Source of the DNA: T1Sed10-7 sp040904745
GTDB lineage: Bacteria; Actinomycetota; Nitriliruptoria; Nitriliruptorales; Nitriliruptoraceae
Length of the DNA stretch: 20,664 bases
Reading direction: 5' to 3'
Assembly: GCA_040904745.1 (NCBI GenBank)
Contig: JBBDSW010000163.1
Span: forward strand, 1 to 20,664
The translations under genes and the position numbers were made by a program. The notes below the pieces were generated by a model. The model did not search any database, was not told the origin of the DNA, and saw only the letters and a list, made by a program, of their open reading frames with translations. Below, in pieces: positions 8,680 through 16,144 of this stretch. Numbering within the stretch: position 1 is the stretch's first letter; every line of letters begins with the position of its first letter.

Positions 8680-9528
8680 GTGACCCGCGGGGAGCTGCCG
8701 TTCGATCCCGGCCCTGGCACGCTGGCCGGCGACGGCAGCGCGAGGGACATCCCGCGCCGGGTGGCGACCCCGGGTCTCCTGGTCGAGGTCGCCAGCTCCG
8801 ACTTCGCCGGTGCGGTGGTCCGCTGCGATGCCCGCGAGGTCGTGCTCGAGGACCGCCGGGGACGGACCCGCCGTTTCGCCCGCACACCGGGCGCGTTCGT
8901 GGTGAACGACGTGCGCGTGGAGCTCATCCCCGCACCCTCGGCCACGGTGACTCGGCCCAGCAGTACCACCCCGGCGACCGTAAGCACGGCCAGCGGCTCG
9001 ATCCCAGCCCCCGACCCGACCGCGCAGGTCGCACGCGCCAGCCGGCTGTGGGTGGAAGGGATCCACGACGCGGAGCTTCTCGAGCGGGTCTGGGGTGACG
9101 ACCTCCGGGCAGCGGCGATCGTGGTGGAGCCGATGCACGGTGCCGATGATCTCGCCGAGGCCGTGGCGAGGTTCCGTCCCGGCCCGACCCGACGGCTCGG
9201 GGTGTTGCTCGACCACCTGGTCCCCGGGTCGAAGGAGTCCCGCCTCGCGGCGACGATCGACCACCCGGACGTCCTGGTGGCGGGGCATCCCTTCGTCGAC
9301 GTCTGGGCGGCGATCGACCCCCGACTCCTCGATCGTGAACGGTGGCCTGAGGTGCCCCTCGGGGAGTCCTACAAGGACGGCCTCGCCGCCCGACTCGGCT
9401 TCCCCGATCGCCACGAGGCATGGTCATGTCTGCGCGGTCTCGTCCGGACCTGGCGCGACCTGGATGCGACGCTGATCCGCGCGGTCGAGTCCCTGCTCGA
9501 CCACGTCACCGTCGAGCCGCCACCGTGA
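8680..9528 (+). CDS. DUF3097 family protein
   Basis: A 282-residue protein recognised as the actinobacterial DUF3097 family, whose function is unknown. Conserved stretches are LWVEGIHDAELLERVWGDDL, VVEPMHGADDL, RLGVLLDHLVPGSKESR and VAGHPFVDVW, all in the C-terminal two thirds. The middle (about residues 80-115) is a Ser/Thr/Pro-rich linker. The acidic VEGxHDAE pattern recalls Toprim-like metal sites, but that is my inference. The GTG start at 8680 lies 4 bp after the pepN stop, so translation is probably coupled. The 3' end overlaps the 3' end of the convergent GH65 fusion gene by 23 bp. Confidence 0.88.
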   Translation: MTRGELPFDPGPGTLAGDGSARDIPRRVATPGLLVEVASSDFAGAVVRCDAREVVLEDRRGRTRRFARTPGAFVVNDVRVELIPAPSATVTRPSSTTPATVSTASGSIPAPDPTAQVARASRLWVEGIHDAELLERVWGDDLRAAAIVVEPMHGADDLAEAVARFRPGPTRRLGVLLDHLVPGSKESRLAATIDHPDVLVAGHPFVDVWAAIDPRLLDRERWPEVPLGESYKDGLAARLGFPDRHEAWSCLRGLVRTWRDLDATLIRAVESLLDHVTVEPPP

Positions 9529-12487
9529 TGACGCTCGCACCGGGCTCGACGCGCACCCGCTGACCGTGGACGACGACGTCGACACCTCCGGGGTTGCCGG
9601 CGTCGCCCCGCACCTCGACCTGTCCGTGGTTGGCGTCGACCTCCAGCCAACAGCCGCGCACCGCGACCCCGAAGCTCAGGTGCTCCCACCCCGCCGGGAG
9701 ACGCGGTGCCACCTCGACGTGGTCGTCACGGACGTGGACGCCCCCGAAGCCGAGCACCGCCACCTGCCACGCCGCACCACAGGCGGCCGTGTGGATGCCG
9801 CCGATGAACGTGCCCCCCGGGGCCGGATGCGAATCCCCCAGTAGGTCGACCGTGGCGGCTCGGCGGAACAGGGCGAGCGCCTCATCGACCCGGCCGAGCC
9901 GTGCGGCCACCAGGGCGTAGGTGGGCCGCGACAGCGAGGAGCCGTGCTGGGTCCGCGGGAGGTAGTGGTCGTAGTTGGCCGTGACCACCTGCTCGTCGTA
10001 GCGTTCGGGCTGGTTCACGAACAGCTGGACCACGTCCGCCTGCTTGAGCACCTGGGTGTGGACCGCGATGCCGTTCGGCCAGCCCCAGTACTCATCCGGA
10101 TGCTGGAGCCGATGGCTCAGCGCCTCGGGAGCAACCTCCTCCAGCGCCGCGTAGCCGACGAACTGCTCGAGCACGCCGGTCACCGGATCGGGTGCCACCT
10201 CGACGAGCCCATCGGCGTACTCCTCCCACCGACGCCGCTCCCCCGGTTCGAGACCGAGCGCATCACCGAGGCGTTGGAAGCTGTCCTGGTCGTCGGCCTC
10301 CAGCGCGTCGTAGATCCGGGCTGCCAGGCGGAGCGCGGCACGGGCCTGCTCGAGCGTGAAGACGTTGTCGTCGACGTTCTCGTGGTACTCGTCCGGTCCC
10401 TGGAGCCGCAGGAGGTGATAGCGACCGTCGGCGGGCCGAAGATGCACGAACGAGGCGAGGAACCGCGCGATCTCGAAGGCCATCTCGGCCCCGCGCTCCG
10501 CCAGGAACGTCTCGTCGCCCGTCATCCGTACGTACCCGTCGATCGTGACCGCGATGTCCGGCGAGATGTGGATCTGCCAGTCGTTGAAGTGGTTGCGGAT
10601 CGGCCGCCCGGTGAGCACATCGGTGAAGAAGAAGTCCGGGCAGAGCTCGTCGCCGGTGTCGCCCGAGATCCAGGCGTAGAACGCCCCGTCGTAGCCGAGG
10701 CGAGCTGCCTTGCGACGTGCCCCATCCAGCGTGCGGTGCCGGTAGACCAGCAGGTTGCGCGCGATGTCGGGGAAGGTGTGGACCCACATCGGGAGGTTGA
10801 AGACCTCCTGGTCCCAGAACGCGGCGCCCTGGTACGCCTGGCAGGACAGCCCCCGAGCACCGATCGGCAGATGGTCGGTGTGCATCGGCGTCGCGATGAC
10901 GTTGTGGTAGAGGTTGTAGCGGAGCACCGCCTGCATGGCCGGGTCGCCGTCGATCCGCACGTCGATGCGGTCCCACAGCCCGTCCCAGGCCAGCGCGTGC
11001 CGCGCGAGCAGGACCTCGTAGCCCTCCCCGACCGCCGCCCTTGCCAACTCGAGCGCGGAGACCAGCGGATGGTCCACGTCGTTGCCCGAGTAGACCGACA
11101 TGAACTGGTCGACGACCACCTCGCCGCCGTCCCCGATGGCCACCTCCAGGCGTCGGTAGACCTGTCGGTCGGCACGCTCGATGCGCTCGCTGAGGACCTC
11201 GCCACCGGTCACGATGCAGGTCTGCGCCACCGCGATCGCCAGCCCCTGCTCCGTGGTGGTCATCCTGAGGGCAAGCACGTCATCGTCGACGTGTTCCTCC
11301 GCGGAGGCGAAGTGGTCCCCGTTGAGGCTCCACACCTCGCCGTCGATGCCGGTGACCAGCGTCAACCGGGTTCCCGGAGCAGCGTGGACCCGCTGCCTCT
11401 GCGCCAGCAGGTGGCGTTCGTCCATCGAGGCGAACCGCTCGTCGACCAGACGGCCAACGGCGCCGCTGGCGGGGACGAACGTGCGATGTTGGCGGCCGTA
11501 GCGCAGGTCCAGACGCCGCTCGAGACGATCGCGATCGGAGAGGACCTCGTCCGCCTCGACCCCGAGCAACTCCCCCGCCTGTTCCCACCGGGCGTAGAGG
11601 CCGTTGGGAACGTTGCACAACTCCCGCCACTTGCCGTCCGCGTTGTCCCAGGTGTCGGAGACGGTGCAGCCGACGGTCGCTCCAGCACGCCACTCGGGCA
11701 GCGTGGCCCGGTAGCCGAGGTAGCCGTTCCCGGTGAGATGGCTCGTTGCCACATGCACGGCCTGGTCGGCATCGTGGTGGTCGTCGAGAACCGCCCAGCC
11801 GTCCAACAGCAGCGGCCCGTGCTCGAGCCGGGTCTCCCGCGGGCTCCAAACCTGACCGAGATCGACGTCGTCCGTCGTGTCGAACCGGTGGTGTCCGTGC
11901 CCGACCCGGCTCTCCGGCCCGACCCCGACAGCGACCATCCCCGCAGCGAGCGCGGCGTCGACGCCCGAGGTCGCGTCCTCGATCACGGCGCAGTCCTCCG
12001 GAGGGACGCCCAACAGTTGCGCGGCCGCCAGGAACAGATCGGGCGCGGGCTTCGCGTTCTCCACGGTGTGGCCGTCAGCGATGGCGTCGAAGAGCTCCGT
12101 GATCGCCAGCCGGTCGAGGACGAACGGAGCGTTCTTCGAGGACGAACCGATCGCCACCCGCATGCCCCGCCGCTTGGCATCGAGCACCAGCGAGATGGCG
12201 CCCGGCAGCAGGTCGGCTGGACTCATGTGCTGGAGCGAGTCGAGGTAGTACCCGTTCTTGCGCTCCATCATGGCCTGGAAGTTGGCCTCGTCGACCTCCC
12301 GGTCCCCGAGCAGCGCCTTCAACGACTCGACCCGCGACAACCCCCGCAGCGCCTCGTTGGCCTCGCGGTCGAACGGGAGCCCTTCCTCGTCGGCGAGCCG
12401 CTGCCACCCGAGATAGTGGTACTCCGCGGTCTCGGTGAGGACCCCGTCGAGATCGAAGATCACGGCGCGACGACTGGCCTCGGGCAT
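9506..12487 (-). CDS. Fused beta-phosphoglucomutase-like HAD hydrolase / GH65 disaccharide phosphorylase
   Basis: A 993-residue two-domain protein. Residues 1 to about 220 are a HAD phosphatase/mutase: FDLDGVLTET (nucleophile D12, acid/base D14), the cap motif LRGLSR typical of beta-phosphoglucomutases, SSSKNAP, and IEDATSGVDAA for magnesium binding. Residues from about 250 are a glycoside hydrolase family 65 phosphorylase (maltose/trehalose/kojibiose type). It has the catalytic-acid motif GPDEYHE (697-703) and the phosphate-binding loop HGSSLSRPTYA. The pairing makes sense: inverting GH65 enzymes release beta-glucose-1-phosphate, and beta-phosphoglucomutase turns it into glucose-6-phosphate. 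The ATG at 12485-12487 has GGAG upstream. The specific disaccharide cannot be read from motifs. M. tuberculosis Rv2006 combines similar domains with an extra OtsB domain, which is absent here. Confidence 0.92.
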   Translation of the reverse strand: MPEASRRAVIFDLDGVLTETAEYHYLGWQRLADEEGLPFDREANEALRGLSRVESLKALLGDREVDEANFQAMMERKNGYYLDSLQHMSPADLLPGAISLVLDAKRRGMRVAIGSSSKNAPFVLDRLAITELFDAIADGHTVENAKPAPDLFLAAAQLLGVPPEDCAVIEDATSGVDAALAAGMVAVGVGPESRVGHGHHRFDTTDDVDLGQVWSPRETRLEHGPLLLDGWAVLDDHHDADQAVHVATSHLTGNGYLGYRATLPEWRAGATVGCTVSDTWDNADGKWRELCNVPNGLYARWEQAGELLGVEADEVLSDRDRLERRLDLRYGRQHRTFVPASGAVGRLVDERFASMDERHLLAQRQRVHAAPGTRLTLVTGIDGEVWSLNGDHFASAEEHVDDDVLALRMTTTEQGLAIAVAQTCIVTGGEVLSERIERADRQVYRRLEVAIGDGGEVVVDQFMSVYSGNDVDHPLVSALELARAAVGEGYEVLLARHALAWDGLWDRIDVRIDGDPAMQAVLRYNLYHNVIATPMHTDHLPIGARGLSCQAYQGAAFWDQEVFNLPMWVHTFPDIARNLLVYRHRTLDGARRKAARLGYDGAFYAWISGDTGDELCPDFFFTDVLTGRPIRNHFNDWQIHISPDIAVTIDGYVRMTGDETFLAERGAEMAFEIARFLASFVHLRPADGRYHLLRLQGPDEYHENVDDNVFTLEQARAALRLAARIYDALEADDQDSFQRLGDALGLEPGERRRWEEYADGLVEVAPDPVTGVLEQFVGYAALEEVAPEALSHRLQHPDEYWGWPNGIAVHTQVLKQADVVQLFVNQPERYDEQVVTANYDHYLPRTQHGSSLSRPTYALVAARLGRVDEALALFRRAATVDLLGDSHPAPGGTFIGGIHTAACGAAWQVAVLGFGGVHVRDDHVEVAPRLPAGWEHLSFGVAVRGCWLEVDANHGQVEVRGDAGNPGGVDVVVHGQRVRVEPGASVITVAARR

Positions 12488-12526
12488 GACGACACACTCC
12501 AGCGGCTCGGGGGCCTCTCCCGCGCG

Positions 12527-12532
12527 ACGTTA
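12527..12532 (-). promoter_or_regulatory. Candidate -10 element for the HAD-GH65 gene
   Basis: Minus-strand TAACGT fits TANNNT in the 73-bp gap between the DUF3039 gene and the HAD-GH65 gene. It would give a leader of about 30 nt carrying the GGAG site. The gene may therefore have its own promoter besides read-through from the DUF3039 gene. Confidence 0.35.
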
Positions 12533-12560
12533 CAGCGCGTCCCGAACGACCGGGGAACCC

Positions 12561-12866
12561 TCAGCTCCCGAACGAGCCTGCGATGCGATCAGCCACCAGC
12601 TCCGCGCACGTCGGACACATCGGGTACCGGCTCGGGTCGCCCTCCGGCTTCCAGCGCTTGCCGCACAGAGCGGTCACCGGCGTACCCTTGCGGCGGAACC
12701 GCTCGAGGTCCTTCTTGCTCACGTAGTGCGCGAAACGATCGTGGTCCCCATCGCCGTCATCGATCTCCGGGCGGGCATCCGGGGTGACCGGAGCGGGGCT
12801 CCGGGTCGGTGCCCGCGTCGGCAGTGGGCTCGACAGACGGGGGATGCTGGAGGTCGTGGCGGCCAT
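12561..12866 (-). CDS. DUF3039 family zinc-ribbon-like protein
   Basis: A 101-residue protein of the actinobacterial DUF3039 family, function unknown. The conserved core is DRFAHYVSKKDLERF, GTPVTALCGKRWKP and YPMCPTCAEL. The Cys of ALCGK and the CPTC pair look like a zinc-ribbon site. The first 35 or so residues are a disordered Pro/Ser/Thr tract. The ATG at 12864-12866 is chosen because the family core is complete from there and because TACCGT stands 6 nt upstream, leaderless-transcript geometry. The frame stays open another 190 codons upstream, but that part overlaps the antisense of the pilus ATPase gene. Confidence 0.88.
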   Translation of the reverse strand: MAATTSSIPRLSSPLPTRAPTRSPAPVTPDARPEIDDGDGDHDRFAHYVSKKDLERFRRKGTPVTALCGKRWKPEGDPSRYPMCPTCAELVADRIAGSFGS

Positions 12867-12872
12867 GCCGCG

Positions 12873-12878
12873 ACGGTA
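12873..12878 (-). promoter_or_regulatory. Candidate -10 element for leaderless DUF3039 transcript
   Basis: Minus-strand TACCGT (TANNNT) is followed by 6 nt and then the ATG, with no Shine-Dalgarno sequence. This is the same arrangement as at nucS. Confidence 0.45.
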
Positions 12879-12907
12879 GCGGGCCTTCCGCGATCGTGCC
12901 GAACGCA

Positions 12908-12943
12908 TACGCTTCGCGGTCAGACCCCCACGGTCCGCGAAGC
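12908..12943 (+). promoter_or_regulatory. Candidate -10 and 9-bp inverted repeat upstream of the pilus-type ATPase gene
   Basis: TACGCT at 12908-12913 is a -10-like hexamer. Overlapping its end, GCTTCGCGG (12911-12919) and its exact reverse complement CCGCGAAGC (12935-12943) form an inverted repeat with a 15-nt centre. It could be a dimeric repressor operator straddling the transcription start, or a hairpin in the mRNA leader. The ATPase start lies 34 bp further on. Confidence 0.4.
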
Positions 12944-12976
12944 CGGGCTGACCGCCGCTCTGAACGGGAGCCCACG

Positions 12977-14714
12977 GTGGCCGACAGCGATCCGCCTCGA
13001 CCGACCGACGGCAGACGGCGGCGTCGGATCGGTGAGTTGTTGCTGGCCGCGGGTGTCGTGACGGAGACGGCGATCCGGGATGCCATCGACGTGGCGGCAC
13101 CCGGGGAGCGGCTGGGCTCCGCGTTGGTCCGGCTCGGCCTGGTCGGCCAACGGGAGGTCGCCGATGCGCTGGCTGCCCAACTCCGGCTGGCGCGCACCGA
13201 CCTCGATGGCCCCGACGTCGCCGAGCCCACAGCGGCCGCCCGGATCCCGATGGCACTCGCTGAGCGCCATGACGTCCTGCCGCTGCGGATCGAGGGCGGC
13301 ACGCTCTACCTCGCGATGTCCGATCCTTCCGACGTCGCAGCGCTCGACGACGTTCGTCTGACCGCCGACGTCCGCACGGTCCGACCCGTGGTCGCCACCA
13401 GCGACGACCTCCGCCAGGCGCGCCGACGTATCTACCGCGAACCACGGACGCAGGACCTGTTGTGGCGTCGTGAGCAGGATGACGGTGACCCCGAGCTGCG
13501 GGTCGACGGCGACGGCGCGGATGCAGCGCCGGTGGTCGCCCGTCTCGACCAGCTCCTCAGAGACGCGGTGCAGCAGCGGGCCAGTGACGTCCATATCGAG
13601 CCGTACCGCGGGGGGGGCGCGTGTGCGCCTCCGGGTCGATGGCGTCCTGCGCGAGGCGGAGCGCCTCCCGGCTGACCTGCACCGCCGTCTGGTGTCCCGG
13701 CTGAAGCTCATCGCGGAGCTCGACATCGCCGAGCGCCGGCGTCCCCAGGATGGTCGGGCGCGCGCGGTCGTCGATGACCGACCGCTCGAGCTGCGCATCT
13801 CGGTGATGCCGACGTTGCGTGGCGAGACGGTCGCGCTGCGGCTGCTGCCCAGGGCCGAGGAACTGTTCGGCCTCGATGAGTTGGGCCTCCCCCCGGCCGC
13901 CGGCGATGCGCTGCGATCGATGCTGGCGCGGCCCCAAGGACTGGTGCTCCTGACCGGGCCGACCGGGTCGGGGAAGACGACCACCGCCTATGCGGCGCTG
14001 GCCGCTACCGACGCGTTGGGCCGCAACATCCGCACCCTGGAGGACCCGGTCGAGGTGCGCTGGCTCGGTATCAACCAGACCCAGATCGATCCCCGCCTGG
14101 GGGTCACCTTCGCCGGGGGGCTGCGGCACCTGTTGCGGCAGGACCCCGACGTCCTGCTGGTCGGGGAGGTACGGGACACCGAGACCGCGCAGCTCACGGT
14201 GGAGGCGGCCTCGACCGGGCATCTCGTCCTCGCCACGCTCCATACCAACGATGCGCCGTCCGCGGTCGCCCGTCTGGTAGATCTCGGTGCGGATCGGTTC
14301 CTGTTGGCCAGCGCCCTCGAGCTGGTGATCGCCCAACGCCTGGTCCGACGGACCTGCCGTGCCTGTGCGGAGCCGGACAGACCCGGCGCACCGCTGCTCG
14401 CCGAGCTGTCCCTCACCACGGCACAGCTGGGCGGAGCGACGTTGCTGCGTGGTCGAGGCTGCGGCGTCTGCGATGGCACCGGCGTCGCAGGACGGACGGC
14501 GATCGCCGAGGTGGTGCGGGTGGACCAGCGGTTGCGTGACAGCCTGCTCACGACCGTCGACGAGGTGAAGGTGCTCGCCGCCGCGCGAGGCTCCGGCATG
14601 CGCACCCTGCGGCAGGACGCACTCGCCCGTGCGTGGGTGGGCGACATCACCCTGGCCGAGGCGCTACGCAGCACCCCCGAACCCCCCTGGCCGGTCGATC
14701 TGCCCCCCGTGTGA
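12977..14714 (+). pseudogene. GspE/PilB-type secretion or pilus assembly ATPase, frame broken at a G8 run
   Basis: Read through one frame change, this is a complete type II secretion/type IV pilus extension ATPase of about 578 residues. The GTG at 12977 follows GGGAG. The N-terminal half is a MshEN/T2SSE_N domain (RIGELLLAAGVVTE, then RLGLVGQREVADALA). The core begins ASDVHIEPY. Walker A GPTGSGKT is near residue 327, followed by an Asp box, Walker B DVLLVGEVRD, the His box GHLVLATLHTND, and a zinc Cys set CRAC and CGVC. At 13610-13617 a run of eight G shifts the frame; with seven G it would read GGARVRLRVDGVLRE, the family consensus. As written, translation from the GTG stops near 13675. It may be a sequencing error, a true mutation or a phase-variable tract. 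No other pilus gene is in the window. Confidence 0.85.
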
Positions 14715-14738
14715 ATCGCGGTGGCTCCTGCCGGTTGG

Positions 14739-15110
14739 TCAGCGGGCTTCGAACCACAACGGGGCGTCCTCGCCCTGCTCGTCGGCACGGTAGGAGACCG
14801 TGATCTCCTCCCCCGCGCCGATGTCGGTCAGCGCGAAGAGCTGCGCCTTCGGACCGTCGGGGATCAGCCACAGGAACGCGTTCGGCTCGTCTGCGTGGTT
14901 GCACATCGAGGAGTGTCCGAGGACGAGAGCCGCGGTGCCGTCCTCGTCCCACTCGTAGACGTAGTCGTCCACGACGGTGGCCTGCAGGGATGGACGTTGG
15001 TCACCGGGGATCAGCAGTATCGGTGCCTCCAGGAGCAGGGTGTCGCGGACTATCGGCTCCGAGGCGAACAGCCCGCGACCGTGGCGGTGAGACTCGCGGA
15101 CCTCGTACAT
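14739..15110 (-). CDS. Small SET-domain protein (putative lysine methyltransferase)
   Basis: A 123-residue protein that is essentially one SET domain, a fold that moves a methyl group from S-adenosylmethionine to protein lysine. It has HGRGLFA (10-16) at the SET-I start, MCNHADEPNA (69-78) matching the NHxCxPN cofactor motif with N71-H72, and GAGEEITVSY (98-107) with the GEE motif and the active-site Tyr107. It lacks pre-SET and post-SET zinc parts, as in other short bacterial SET proteins; a substrate is unknown. The ATG at 15108-15110 has GGGGGAG upstream. It lies 30 bp after the Sua5-type gene on the same strand, suggesting cotranscription. Confidence 0.87.
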   Translation of the reverse strand: MYEVRESHRHGRGLFASEPIVRDTLLLEAPILLIPGDQRPSLQATVVDDYVYEWDEDGTAALVLGHSSMCNHADEPNAFLWLIPDGPKAQLFALTDIGAGEEITVSYRADEQGEDAPLWFEAR

Positions 15111-15140
15111 CTGCCACTCCCCCTCGTGCCGGCGGCGCGC

Positions 15141-16109
15141 CTACTCGGCCGCGCGCCGGAGGCGATCCATGACCGCCCGACCGACGCCACGCTCGGGGAC
15201 GGACTCGACCACGAGGACGTCGACCTCCGCCTGCTCGGCGTCGACGAGGGCACCGTACAAGGCGCGTGCGAGGTCGACCTCGTCGCCGAAGGTCGCCACG
15301 ATCTCCACGGTCGGGTCCAAGCCCGCGATCGACGTGCGGTAGGCCAGCACTCCCACCCGGAGACCCCGTTCCAGGTGGTCGGCGACGGCCGGGCCGAGCG
15401 CTCCCGGCCCGACGAGGTCGACCCGGCACCGTGGCGCATAGTGGCGGTAACGCGTCCCCGGGGAACGGCCGCTCTCAGCGCGTCCCTCCTCGTTCCCGAC
15501 GCCGAGCTCCTCCCGGGTGACGGCCCCTTCGCGCAACACGATGGGGCGATCCCCTCTCGCGTCCACCACCGTCGATTCCACACCGATCACACAGGGACCA
15601 CCGTCGAGGACCAGGGCCACCTGCGCGCCGAGCTCGGCGAGCACATGCTCGGGCCGCGTCGGGGACGGGCGGGACGACCGGTTCGCCGATGGCGCGGCGA
15701 GTGGGCGATCGAGACGCTCGAGCAGGGTCAGCGCCACCGGATGGTCCGGCACACGGACCGCGACGGTCGTCAGTCCTCCCCGGGTGATCGCCGGTACCTG
15801 CGGGCCGGCGTCCAGCACCAACGTGAGGGGGCCGGGCCAGTAGGTCGCCCCCAGCTCGCGAGCCAGCGGGGTGACCGCGGTCACCAACCCGTCCAGCGCT
15901 TCGGCGCCCGGTACGTGCACGATCAGCGGGTTGTCCGCGGGACGACCCTTGGCAGCGAAGATCCGCCGGACCGCCGTGGGATCGAGCGCATCACCGGCGA
16001 GTCCGTACACGGTCTCGGTGGGCAGGCCGATCAGTCCCCCCGCCCGCAGGGCCGCCATGGCATCGTCGATACCGGCCGCGTCGCCGACGCGGATCCGGGG
16101 GCTCGACAC
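15141..16109 (-). CDS. L-threonylcarbamoyladenylate synthase (Sua5/TsaC2 type)
   Basis: A 322-residue enzyme that makes threonylcarbamoyl-AMP from threonine, bicarbonate and ATP, the first step of the t6A37 modification of ANN-reading tRNAs. The YrdC domain has PTETVYGL (30-37), KGRPADNPL (54-62), SANRSSRPSPT (141-151) and GVESTVVD. SPGTRYRHYAP (216-226) is the linker that marks Sua5-type proteins, followed by the C-terminal Sua5 domain. I chose the GTG at 16107-16109 because GGAGAG precedes it by 6 nt and the length to the core fits. A TTG at 16146-16148 overlapping the lipoprotein stop (TTGA) is an alternative. It lies between the lipoprotein and SET genes on the same strand. Confidence 0.93.
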   Translation of the reverse strand: MSSPRIRVGDAAGIDDAMAALRAGGLIGLPTETVYGLAGDALDPTAVRRIFAAKGRPADNPLIVHVPGAEALDGLVTAVTPLARELGATYWPGPLTLVLDAGPQVPAITRGGLTTVAVRVPDHPVALTLLERLDRPLAAPSANRSSRPSPTRPEHVLAELGAQVALVLDGGPCVIGVESTVVDARGDRPIVLREGAVTREELGVGNEEGRAESGRSPGTRYRHYAPRCRVDLVGPGALGPAVADHLERGLRVGVLAYRTSIAGLDPTVEIVATFGDEVDLARALYGALVDAEQAEVDVLVVESVPERGVGRAVMDRLRRAAE

Positions 16110-16144
16110 GGCCCGCTCTCCGGCTTCGAGGTCGGTCAGCGGAC

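Noticed and set aside
9944..12787. 947-codon open frame on the plus strand
   Set aside because: It is antisense to the HAD-GH65 fusion and has no recognisable domain.
13600..13680. Programmed ribosomal frameshift in the ATPase
   Set aside because: No slippery heptamer plus downstream structure known for this family was evident, and related ATPases are encoded in one frame; error, mutation or phase variation are simpler.
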